A stretch of DNA of 64,000 bases from contig QNQO01000594.1 of assembly GCA_003290165.1 (NCBI GenBank), positions 310,001 through 374,000 on the forward strand. Reading direction: 5' to 3'. Each line of letters opens with the position of its first letter. The stretch's first letter is position 1. The stretch comes from Berberis thunbergii (lineage: Eukaryota; Streptophyta; Magnoliopsida; Ranunculales; Berberidaceae). Positions 23,874 to 35,400 of the stretch are shown one piece after another. A program made the translations under genes and the position numbers. The notes under the pieces were generated by a model. That model searched no databases, had not been told where the DNA came from, and saw only the letters and a program-made list of their open reading frames with translations.

Positions 23874-24973
23874 ATCACAATTGGCTACAAGTGTAGAATG
23901 AGGCTCTTGAATGGAGTGAACGTGAAATTTAGAAAGAAAAAAAAAATAACTATCGGGAGAGAAGAAAAAGAAAGTGCTAAGACATTTTCTTACTAGGCCA
24001 TATCATTTATCTTAACAAAAGAAATTTAATATAATTAAAGAATAATTGTCAAGTGGCCACCTAATTGGTAGGGTGCATGCACTCAGCAAAAAAAAGAAAA
24101 GGTCAAACAATAACTAAAGCAATTATAGGTTTAAGGGGAGCAAAATTTAAAAGATGCAGAAGAAGGTTTGCATAAAGTAGGGTGTTGTGGTTTTCTAGAG
24201 CCATTGTGAGTTTATGACATTTAGATACTCATGATTACGTGTACTGATGGAATGAAATTTCAATCAACCATATGCAAAGATGAAGCTACAATAATAACAG
24301 AAATACAAGAAAATAATTGAAATAATTATCAATACCCCTTGTGGCTTCCGTGCCCTCCTTTGTGGTGTAGACGAAGCACTCCACATGGCAAGTCCATATC
24401 ATCAAAAAACTAACCTCATACCACATTCAACAAAATTTATAATAATCTGCATCCAGTTATAACAATGAGAATGCAATAAAGCATGTAAGAGTCTAGTACC
24501 ACAACAACACGATTGAGTGGCAGCTTGTAATATGCTGCAAGTGGTCCAGTCTGCAATTATGTCAACCAAAACATAAATAAGTCAAGCAAATTTTTAGTTC
24601 ACAGAAAATCGAGAAATTTATATCAGGAAATGTTTCTCAAGATGTCCCACCCAATAGCCCATGGACCAACACATTTGAGTATTCAAATTTTATTTTTCTC
24701 TGAGTTGTGTTGTCCTTCACAATATGTTGACCATTGACGTGCTTATAAAGCATGACTAAAATCCTGTAAAATCAATGAAACTCTGCAATGGCATATGTAT
24801 ATGCCATTTCCTTTCCATTCTACTAAAGGTCTAAACTCTTCTATTTTAGTGTTTCTTTCCTGCTTGCCTTTTTCTTGTGGGTTTCTATGTTTGACTTTTA
24901 GAGCATCTCGCTCAAGTAACTCCCACTCTTTTTCGTTGCAAATGGGAATGTTTAATATAAATAAATAAACTTT

Positions 24974-24977
<4 letters not shown>

Positions 24978-25010
<33 letters not shown>
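24978..25010. repeat. (AT)n microsatellite
   Basis: About 16 AT dinucleotides are followed by an A-rich run. It lies in PTH intron 3. Confidence 0.9.
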
Positions 25011-25013
<3 letters not shown>

Positions 25014-26324
25014 TAAAAAAAAAAAAAGGTCTACATTAGGGAGATTCCTAAAGCAGTTGAGGGTGAACACATTGGATAGGGTCAATTTGTCCTCTCGTCA
25101 ATTAGGAAAAGCCTTGGAAGACAAGTTCCCTTTATCGATAGAGTGGAAAAAAAATAAGAAATGTTGTGAGAATTGTGTTCCTGTTGGATGAATTTGGAGT
25201 TAAGCCACTGTTGCATATGTTAAAGCACTTATTTTTATGTCTCTGGTTTGAAAACTTCATTGAGAATTGTGATTCTTACGCACATACAAGGTGATGACAG
25301 TGCTTGTAAGCCTGAAATATACCTTTTTCCCCTCTCTTCCTCTTCCTCTTCTTCTACTCCCTCTCCACCTAGTTCTACAAACGACACTGTTTCATGAGTT
25401 ATATTAATACATACTCTATCTTTGCTGATCAAAGAAAATGCATAAAATGGACAAGCCTTCCAGAAATTAACTACTCTAAATAAAACAAACCTAATTAACT
25501 TGCATTTAATATTCACCGTGCAACAATAACAAAACCAAAAACAAAATGAAACAAAAAATAACACATGAATTTAAAGTTAGGAACAACAATCTGGTATAAA
25601 AAAAAAATTACAAATTAAAAAAACACTTACAGATTCACCACTCAAGTTCATGTAAGTTTGCGGCTTTGCTAGGAGAACTGACGAACCTCCTACTAAACCT
25701 GACTCAGGAAACAAAGTTGGGAAGAAAAAGTTCAAAACGAACTAACGCCGGAATTGAGTGGAATGGAGTGGAGAGTTCGATGTTTTAACCGAAGAGAATC
25801 AACCTTACCTTGACCGAAGAGAGCTTTGCAGTGAAGAGTGTCTATTGAAATGCTGACTCTGCGAACGCATCGATCATCTCAAACCCTACCTGATTACACA
25901 ATTATTAGGGAGTGAGTGATCGTGAAATTAGGGTTTGTTAAAAAGAGGGAAATGCGAAGAGAGGAGATTACGTTGTGTCGTGTGCCTTGGTACTTGTCGC
26001 CAGGGTTTCCCAAGCCGATGAAGAGCCATGGTTGGAGAGAAGAAGCAGTAGACAAACAGCGCCTTGTGACTTTGCTCAGCATTTCATAACCTTCAAAAAC
26101 TCGCCGTGAGAGAGAAGAGAGGGAGGTAAGGAGTTGGTAAAGGAGGGACGGGAGAGGAGAAGAGGTGGAGGTGAGGAAGAAGGAGAGAGCAAAGACAAAC
26201 ACACACAGTCGAGTCGAATTCGTATGGACCTTCTTTGGGGTTAAGCAGGGTCCCTTCGAAAATCTTTGTACATGAAGCATCCACCATTAGTCCTGGTGCT
26301 ACCACAAATTTTTTTTTTTTTTTT

Positions 26325-26480
26325 TTGCATTTAATAGTTTATGAATAAAATTCATTATTTTGAAAACTACTTGAGTTTAACCCTCAAATTGAATTTGAAT
26401 ATGCGAGTTGATAATAGTCAATTTAGTTGATTGCTATTGGCTGAAAATGCATTTCTTAAGTGGCACATGCTTTAGGTGTT
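26325..26480 (+). repeat. Dispersed repeat, copy A (inverted relative to copy B)
   Basis: It shares, in the same order, GCATTTAATAGTTT, TTTTGAAAACTA, GAGTTTAACCCTCAAA and CTTAAGTGGCACA with the reverse complement of 29697-29865. Similarity is spread over about 150 bp. The family is unknown to me. Confidence 0.65.
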
Positions 26481-27344
26481 GCTTTTTTTAAGTGTTCTGA
26501 ATATGACTTATAATTGGATTTGGAAGTTCTAAATGAACTGTTTTTTCACTTCTAAATTAACTGCTAATTAAAACTTGTGAAATTAAAAGTTTTTTTTTAA
26601 GTGTTGATTTGAATTTTTTATACATTCTTTCCCACCTCCGCAACTCCACCGCTACTACAAACCATTAGTAGTAACTCCCCTTCTCCACATGTTTTCTCCA
26701 CTTCAGACACCATAGAGATCCTCCTTCCACTACTACAAAAAATAACTATATATCCATCTCCATTCCTTGTACAATATCAAGAGAAATAAAATAAGAAATA
26801 TGAAGAGGAGGGGAGGGTGGTGGTAATGGTGGCGGTGGCGACACTATTTACATGATGAGGTAGAATAAAATAGGGGATGGTTGATAGAGAAAAGAGATAG
26901 CACAGTAGTCATTACAATTTATTGTGAGGTTGTTATTTGAATGAATTTTCATTAAGCACTCAGTGCTAAGTGGTCGGCACCCATGTCGCTTACTCAAATC
27001 AGAAATTCAACTTTTAATCATAAATAAAAAAACAAACAAACACCCTAAACATGGTGTCTCGCTTCTTATTAAAAAAAATTACTCTATTCGAAACCAAAAC
27101 ACAAACACCTCTTAGTATAAAAAACATCCCAAAATTCATCTAAGGGCCATGATTACTTGACAAATCCCTAATTTATCTAATGACTTTTAAAAATACTAGC
27201 ACGTGAAGAGATTAAAAAAAACCATTGCATCTAAAAGCACTATCACTAGGAGATCTAACTATTTCCCCGCTGTCTCTTTTATATTCATTTATTCATCTCA
27301 TTTACCAACACTGTATTCCTTTTGCATCAATCATCTTCCCTTAA

Positions 27345-28011
27345 GGTCGTGTTTGATTTTACCCGATTCCTTGGAAACGAGGTAATTTTTATGAAAATAT
27401 CCACAATCCAGTATTTGATTGACACTTTACTTCCCTAAGCAAGTTTCCTCACGTTACTGGAATTCCAAAAACAAAAAAAATTGATATTTGTGACTTTTCA
27501 ATTCATTGATCCCCTATGATTCTCGTACGGAAACCACAAAATTCATGAATGCAACTCAAATTCTACAACTCAAGCATTGTGGAGACGCACCCAGGGACGT
27601 TGAATTCATTTGTTACCTCTTCCCTCTATTTTCTTATATATTTATTTTCTTTCTCCCAGTTTATATATCTGTCTTCACTCTTCACCTATTTCCCTTCCCC
27701 ATCTAATTTTCACCTACTCTTTAAGCCTTAATCTTCATATTGTATACAGTTGACCAGTCGAAGGTCCGTTGATGGGTAGTTTTTAGCTAAATACTTAACC
27801 CCATTCAATCATAATGGTTGTTGTTTTGTTGATTTAATTGATTTTGCATTATGGGTACGACTCTACAAAGTACTTTGAAATTTCCATGGAATTACATGTT
27901 GCAATCAAACAATAAAATTTTCATATTTTTGTGAAGGAAATTTACAGGGATTCCTTACTTAGGGAAATTACCTTAATTTTGTGAAACTACGTATCCTAAT
28001 CAAACAGAGCC
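27345..28011. mobile_element. PIF/Harbinger (Tourist-like) MITE, 667 bp
   Basis: The termini read GGTCGTGTTTGATT on the left and, inverted, GGCTCTGTTTGATT on the right. TAA is duplicated on both sides (27342-27344, 28012-28014). A TAA duplication and a GG-starting TIR place it with Tourist-like elements. No transposase frame is present. Confidence 0.75.
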
Positions 28012-28468
28012 TAAGTGTAAGCTATTGTATGCATCTTCTTATACTAACAACCACTTATCCGCCATCGTGAGTGCAACACTAGTAGCCTGCATTTATCTTC
28101 CATCAAACCACTACTAGTCTGCAATCTCATCCACCACCAATCAGGATACAACAATAATCAAGGAATCATGACCATAATACATCAAAACCACCACAAGGGT
28201 TCCTTCTATAAAGTGGAAACCCCTTGTTAATCCAGATGTTCGAGGGGTGGATAACCACAATTTCTCACAAAAATAACACAAAGTTTTATAAATCTAACAT
28301 CATATCCGATTTACAAGTTCTAAAAGGGAAATAGTAAAAAGATTATAGTTTGTTTCAAATCAACACCTTAATTCGTCGAAAACTACAGATCGAGATTGAC
28401 ATAATCAACAAAAAAATCCATTGTTTACATATTTAATTTCATTGCCTTCATAACTTAGTCGCAACCTC

Positions 28469-29305
28469 TAGTGGTCGGCATCCTATCCCGCGATCCCGAT
28501 CTCGTCCCATCACATCTTGATTTTTGGGGTATTTTTTGGAGTAATCAAACTCATCCCGATCTTGTCCTGTTCGGGATGGGATCGGGATGGAGATTTTAAA
28601 TCTTGCCATATCCTGTTATGTCTCGAACTTATTTATTTAATATTTATTATTATAAATTTTAGTCAAACTATTATTATAAATGAAATTTTATGATGTGTTG
28701 AAATTAAATCAAAACATCTATTGTTTGAAAACTCACTTGATTTGATATTTTTTGTTTAAATATAAACTTTAGTTTGAATATTTTATGTCAAATATAATCC
28801 ATGAGAAATTATGTATTTTTACATTTTAGATTGGTTATAGGACATCTATTATTGTTTAAAATAAAAACAAGTGTTGATTTGGTTTAGTTTTGCACTAAGA
28901 GTTATGTAGTTGAAAATTTGGTCAATGAACAATATTTTTTATTTTTGAACTTATATTAAAACAACTTGAGAATTTATAGCCAATGGCATGACAGCTCAAC
29001 GGTTAGAGCTCGGTGGATGGTACCACTAGGTCATGGGTTCAAACCCAGTTTGCGACATCTTTATGGGTTATGAGATTTTATAAAAACCCTGCTTGCCCTT
29101 CAAAAAAATAAAAATTGAGAACTTATATCATTAATAAAATATACAATTAGGACTAATGTGAGATTAAATTTTATATTGTTATAATGAAAGTTATTTGTAC
29201 ATAAGCATTATTAGTGTGTTAGTAATGTGAGATGTTTTTTTGTGATTATTCGTTGGAATACGAATGAGGTCTATCATGTCCCATCTCGTCATGTGCCCAC
29301 CCCTA
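28469..29305. mobile_element. hAT-type element, 837 bp, hosting a SINE
   Basis: The termini are TAGTGGTCGGC (left) and, inverted, TAGGGGTGGGC (right). The flanking 8-mers GCAACCTC (28461-28468) and GCAACCTT (29306-29313) differ by one base. Subterminal CATCCCGATC / GGGATCGGGATGG motifs repeat near the left end. There is no transposase. A SINE lies within it, so the hAT element is older than the SINE insertion. Confidence 0.75.
28979..29114 (+). mobile_element. tRNA-derived SINE with target duplication
   Basis: The tRNA-like head has an A box (CAGCTCAACGGTTAGAGC, about 28992-29009) and a B box (GGTTCAAACCC, 29036-29046). Then comes a short body and an A-rich tail. It is flanked by 13-bp duplications TTGAGAATTTATA (28966-28978) and TTGAGAACTTATA (29115-29127) with one mismatch. 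It is nested in the hAT element. Confidence 0.85.
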
Positions 29306-29696
29306 GCAACCTTTTTTTTTAATTTTTTTTTTCTCGGTGTCGCTTGTTTGGATTTATTCCTTTTAAGTATTTGTTTATTCATTGAATTATAAAATTATAA
29401 TGAAAACTTCATTCCTTGATTCAACGAATACGAGTATAGTGATGCCGATGAGGAAGAAACAAATATTGCAAGTGGTCTATTGAAGGTGCTACTATTTCAT
29501 CAACAAACTTTCCCTCCCTATTTCGTATAAGCAAATGTCATCGCCACGGTGCTTAACATTTTCAAAAAACCCCAATTTATTAGGAAATGATGAGAGGCAA
29601 ACGGCTAGATCTCATCGAGATCAACGTTTTTTCATTTAATGTATTTTAATTTATATTTTTATTGCTCCTAGTTGTATTTTCATGTACCTTGCATGT

Positions 29697-29865
29697 TGTG
29701 CCACTTAAGTGAAGGTCATTTTTGGATTTTACAATAAATAAAACAGTCAATGACTAAAAAGAAATGTTTGTCGTTGACTAACACAGTCAATGTTAGTTTG
29801 AGGGTTAGACTCAATTAGTTTTCAAAACGAATGTTAAACTATATTAAACGCAAACTATTGAAAGA
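29697..29865 (-). repeat. Dispersed repeat, copy B
   Basis: This is the inverted partner of 26325-26480. Relative to copy A it has extra sequence containing two TCAATG/GTTGACT-type motifs. Confidence 0.65.
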
Positions 29866-32409
29866 CCTCCCCCTTTCCCCCTAACTAAAATGACTTTTTA
29901 AAGTATTTTTTCGAGATGAAATTGTATCTCGAGGTCTAGTTTATATTTTATTCATGAGAATTTTTTGGAGATACATAAAAAAAAATGTTTCATTAAATTT
30001 TCCTCGAGATATATGTTTGTATTTTGAGATTCATTTATGGGTTCCCGTTTAAAAAACATTTTGGTAATCAACATGAACATTTTGACAGTCAACGCATATG
30101 GACTGCTAGTCATATGAGAGACTATAATAGTGATTAATGATGAGTAACTCTAATCAATTATAATTTTGATAGAGTCAAATCGCAAATAATCCAATTAGAT
30201 AAATCAAATTTCTTCCCAATAGATTAGATTAAGTTTTGTTTAGCAATTGGTGTTTTGTATAATTATGTATGTATTGTTTGAATAAAAAATTTATGTTGAA
30301 ATAGTTAATTATTATATTATAATTTAATTAACTATGATTCATCACTATCCCACTTCAACAAAATTTATGGCTCCGTCACTGCTCCAAACCTCAATTATTT
30401 AGTAGAAACTTGTATTTTGAAGTGGTTAAGAGTCCCAAATCATTGATTTGGTGGCTTTTCACGGTTCATGGTTGATTAAATAAGATGTTTGTTGTTAATA
30501 AAAAAAAAATATGCGTTGGAGGATGATGACGTATTGGGCGTCAAAGTGTAGGTAAGGATGATGAAGTTAGTTGATGTAGATGAAGAAAGAAAAAAAAAAC
30601 TTACGAGTTTGCAAAGTGTAAGTACAAAAATCTTTATTAAACTAGGGGGTGCATAAGGAGTTAGGTTTGTAAGGACTTGACATCTAGAGCAATGGGCATG
30701 AGGTACCATGCACAAAGGTTTGGAGACTCATGTCTTGGACAGCCAACACCTCAAGAGTTCATTAATGATTGTGGGGCTCTAAACACAACTCTTAAGAATT
30801 CATGTTTGAATACGGTTAGCAAATCCAATTAGCTCTATTAATGTGAAATGTAACACTATTTAAGAGGTTTGGAAACGAAAATTTGGCACTTCAGGGTATT
30901 GGATTTTGGCTTGCAAACCTAGATGAGGTGAAACGATAAGTCTCTCATACTTCTCTCGGGTCCGCACACATTCGGATGAATGTGACATAATAAAATAAAT
31001 AACTAATGCATTCCGGACATAAAATTGTGTTGAACTAAGACACTTACAATTTAATTTTTTTTTATAACAATCGTAGAGATGTATATAACAGTTTCTTTCA
31101 TACTTAAGCCCGACTTAACTAGTAGTTATGTTTGACATATTCCTCGCAATTCAAAGCTAAATGCACCAACCTTACTGTACACTTATCTAAATTAATGTTG
31201 GAAGCTTTGCTTGTAACACAATAATACTTATTGTCAATATTTTTTATACACACGCACTCCTTTGGAATATCTTAAAATCATTTTGAAGAATGTCTAACAC
31301 AGGTAAAACATGTGAGACATTCTTCAATATTTGGATAAAAATCGATATTTGGATAAGAACATGTGATGTTTGGATAAGAATCAAATTTTCATCCCTTTTT
31401 GGTGCAAATAAGAATGAATTACTCTATCAAAACACAAGTTTTAACTATTTTTTGTCATAGTGCTTTCAATCGACTTTCTGTACCTCACAATTGTTGGTAT
31501 CGCTATTATGTGACATTTAACTCTGACAATAATGATTTTGATTTAGTGGATAATATCTATCACTATAATTCAAACATTTGGGAAAAATATGGTGCGTACA
31601 CTTATGAATAATCTCGATCATTATCTCATTCAAATATTTTGAAAAAAAAAATAGGAACCTAATTTTTTACCAATCCAAAACTGTATCGCCCTAAACAGTG
31701 TGGCACTGTACCACAATCCCCACACGGCCACACCAAAAAGAACCTAAAACACGGACCCACTCTTTTCATAAAGAAGTACGCACGCGGTTGTGGTGGATCC
31801 TAATCTGCTAGCTAAGCAATTAGTTGGTCTTCCACACTTTACATTCTGATGCAATTAATTATCCAATTATGCAAATTAATTACCTAAAAAAGCAATCCTT
31901 CATTAGGAATTTGATCACTCCTACCTGGCCCCACCCCGTCTCCTTCACCCATTCCAGCTGTGTATCACTGAAAATCAGTTGACATTACCATCTATCTCAG
32001 TCAACACCATTTGTTGGATATCAAAGTGTCGATACATTGATGGATAACAAATGGTCGTTCAGATACGAGTTACCACTAGCGAGTCACGTGTTTGAGTATA
32101 TTCCCTTCTCCTTCCCTCCAAAACTGGGAAAAAAAAAAATCTGAAAATTCTTTATTTAACAATGATGACGTGGCATGTTATATTCACACCCAATTTTTTT
32201 AATCAAACCCCAATCCCTTCAACATTTTCACCACATACAAAACCCTCGACTCGCTTTGCTTCACGCCTCCTCTCTCTCTCTTCTCTCTATCTGACAACAC
32301 AAAGGGAGAGCCGAAGCAGCGCCTCCATCTTCTCTCTTCAACTCTTCTGAAAACTTGTATCCATCCATTCATCCAAAACCCTAAAACTCCTCTCTCACTC
32401 GCAGCTGCA

Positions 32410-35400
32410 ATGGATTCCGATTCGGTTCAGCTTCAACAGGCTCAACTCGCGGCGATCCTCGGCCCCGATCCCGCCCCTTTCGAAACCCTAATTTCTCATC
32501 TCATGTCGACTGGCAACGAGCAGCGATCGCAAGCCGAGGCGCTCTTCAATCTCTGCAAAGAGAATCAACCAGACGCTTTATCTCTCAAGCTTGCTCAACT
32601 TCTTCAGTCGTCTCCACACGTCGAGGTGCGAGCCATGTCAGCGATTCTGCTTCGCAAGCAACTCACTCGCGACGACTCCTACCTCTGGCCAAGGCTTTCT
32701 CCCACTACGCAATCCGCCTTGAAATCTCACCTCCTTGTTTGCGTTCAACGAGAGGACGCCAAGACAATAACTAAGAAGCTTTGCGACACTGTTTCGGAAC
32801 TCGCTTCTGGGATCTTGCCAGACGGAGGATGGCCCGAGCTTCTGCCGTTTATGTTTCAATGCGTTACTTCGGATTCTCCAAGACTTCAAGAATCCGCTCT
32901 CTTGATGTTCGCTCAACTCGCTCAGTTCATCGGTGAAACCCTAATTCCTCATTTGAATACTTTGCACTCTGTGTTCTTTAAGTGTTTGTCTTCTTCTTCG
33001 GATTCCGATGTTCGAATCGCTTCGCTTGGTGCTGCCATTAACTTCATTCAGTGTTTGTCGAGTCCATCTGATCTTGATAGGTTTCAGGACCTATTGCCTC
33101 CGATGATGCAGACTTTGACTGAAGCACTGAATTCTGGACAAGAAGCCACTGCGCAAGAGGCGCTCGAGTTGTTGATTGAGTTGGCGGGGACCGAGCCAAA
33201 GTTCCTGAGAAGGCAGTTGGTTGATGTGGTTGGTTCTATGCTTCAGATTGCGGAGGCCGAGACTCTAGAAGAGGGAACTCGTCATCTTGCTATTGAGTTT
33301 GTTATTACTCTTGCGGAGGCGAGGGAGCGTGCCCCAGGAATGATGAGGAAGTTGCCGCAGTTCATTAGCAGATTATTCGCAATCTTGATGAAGATGTTGT
33401 TGGATATCGAGGACGATCCTGTGTGGCACAGTGCGGAGACTGAGGACGAGGATGCTGGAGAGTCCAGTAACTACAGCGTTGGTCAGGAGTGCTTAGATAG
33501 GCTTTCAATCTCATTGGGTGGGAATACGATTGTACCCGTTGCTTCGGAGCTATTGCCATTGTACTTGGCTGCTCCTGAATGGCAGAAGCACCATGCGGCC
33601 CTTATTGCTCTTGCTCAGATTGCTGAAGGATGCGCAAAGGTTTTACACTTGTACCCTTATTTGTTTCTTATGTTAAGGCTTATTTTACTCGAATGTTGAC
33701 AGTAATGTTCTATATTATTTTGTTTGTTTGCTGACTTGCATTTCTGTGGCTAATTTGTTCAATAAAGTTTAACTGTTACAGTTGTTTCCCTTGCATTCAG
33801 TTACTGATTTAATTAGGTTGTATCTCTATAATTAACAATCTACTCTGTGCAGGTGATGATTAAAAATCTGGAGCAGGTAGTGAATATGGTATTGAATTCA
33901 TTCCAAGATCCTCATCCCCGTGTGAGGTGGGCTGCCATTAATGCTATAGGGCAATTGTCGACGGATTTGGGCCCAGATTTGCAAGTTCAATATCATCAGC
34001 GAGTGCTACCAGCGTTAGCCACGGCTATGGATGATTTCCAGAATCCTCGAGTACAGGTTAGTATCCGTCTTCATTCGTACTTGTGTTCGCATTATTTTAC
34101 TTTGTGCTGATACAGTATATACAAACATACAAGCAGAGACTAGTGTACATGGCATAATTGTAATCTAGAAACAACTATAATCAACCATACTTTGTCAAAC
34201 TATCAGTATACTTTTTTTCCCTTCTCAATGCACTTGTTTCTACGTATTACATTTTTCGTTAACTGACTTCATGCACAGCTTCAATAATGTAAGGAAAACA
34301 GCTCAGTTAAACATGTTTAATATTTGGAACTCTATTTTAAGACACTAATGTATCAAAGTGTGAAAACCAAAGGCACCTGCTACCTTTATTAAACCATAAG
34401 GAAGAAGAGTTTTACTTTTCCTGTATCAAAAAACCTTTCATGTATCACAAAATTTTTCACGAACCACATTCTTCTAATTGAGTTATATAATCAAAGCTTC
34501 TTTCTTTTCACCTTTCTAACGTTTACCTTCTGTGTTTAAGTGAGTTTGTACCATACTGTAGGGTGCAAACTCTCAGGCTCTATAAGCATACCACATATTT
34601 CGTTCAAATGTTCATGTATTATAATGAAATTCCCGAGTTTGTTAGTTTCGTTTAATCACATTTGAACTTGGAAGTGATGTTGTACCATTGACGTTGTACG
34701 ATCTGTCTAAGTTTTCAATAGAGCTTCCATCCTCAGTCATCTTGTAAGTAGTAAAAAGACGTGCTACCCTTGTTTTTAATATGTCTTCGAGCCCCTACTT
34801 GTCATTGGTGTGTGCTGTGATGTTCCTTTAGTCATTAGATGGTGGCAAACTAAAAATTCTGGACTTCTACTCTGATTGTCACCTTTTCAGAAACTGACAT
34901 TGCAAACTTGATTGAATACCAACAAAGTGCTTAGAAGTTAACTTTTAAGTGGTGGTTTTAATTCTTAAATTATGCTAACCATATTGTAAAGTGAACATCA
35001 TAAGCTAGCTATTTCACTCACTTTAGGGTATTTCCTAAGGTCTATCTAAGACTCATATAGTCATATATCACAAAATTTTCCTACAGAGTTGTGCTCATAT
35101 GGATCATCAAACAAGAGGTTTATGGATGAGTGACTCTTCAATTTGGTAGTGGGCTCAGTAAATATTTCTGGTTGTTTAAAATGTATTTTATGATTTATTT
35201 GATGAAGAACGAGATGAAATTGTTCAGAAAAGTTGCAAGGAGAAGTGCATACAGGATTTGGTTTTTAAAGGATGTCTATGGGAATCCTTGCCGATGATAA
35301 CCATTTGAACAAGTTATTGCTGATGTTATGATTGTTTGTTTGTTGTTTTGTTTTTGTTTTTGTTTTTTTGTCTATTATTATTATTATTATTAAATTTTTT

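Larger units (their letters stand above)
12827..26082 (-). pseudogene. PTH: Peptidyl-tRNA hydrolase, organellar type, frame disrupted
   Basis: Eight exons are readable: 25972-26082, 25809-25889, 25631-25698, 24500-24550, 24336-24409, 16043-16101, 15894-15970 and 12827-12958. All have GT..AG introns and, except at one point, compatible phases. PTH cleaves peptidyl-tRNA to recycle tRNA; the plant homologue I recall (At5g19830) is organelle-targeted. Visible family blocks are [12 protein letters not shown] and GTRHN (catalytic His) in exon 1, LAKPQTYMNLSG in exon 3, FFDDMDLPCG in exon 5 and [17 protein letters not shown] in exon 7. Two lesions stand out. In exon 2, after FAES, the frame runs into TAG within four codons; the rest of the exon (SIDTLHCKALFGQ) reads in another frame, as if 4 bp (or 1 bp) were lost. 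In exon 5 the signature G-H-N-G reads G-S-H-K-G, so the catalytic Asn is Lys. Summed exons are 653 nt, not a multiple of three. The start is the ATG giving MLSKVTRRC. The fifth intron is 8.2 kb. Confidence 0.8.
26083..32409. other. Transposon-rich spacer between PTH and importin
   Basis: This is a 6.3-kb divergent intergenic region. CT/GA-rich sequence next to each gene (26090-26220 and about 32260-32400) is probably 5' UTR/promoter. The middle holds a Harbinger-type MITE, a hAT element with a nested SINE, and an inverted pair of a dispersed repeat. Between 29866 and 32250 I see only AT-rich sequence with random short frames. Confidence 0.5.

Noticed and set aside
26083..26280. In-frame N-terminal extension upstream of the PTH start
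   Set aside because: The extension is CT-rich 5'-UTR-like sequence with no family similarity; the MLSK start matches the family.
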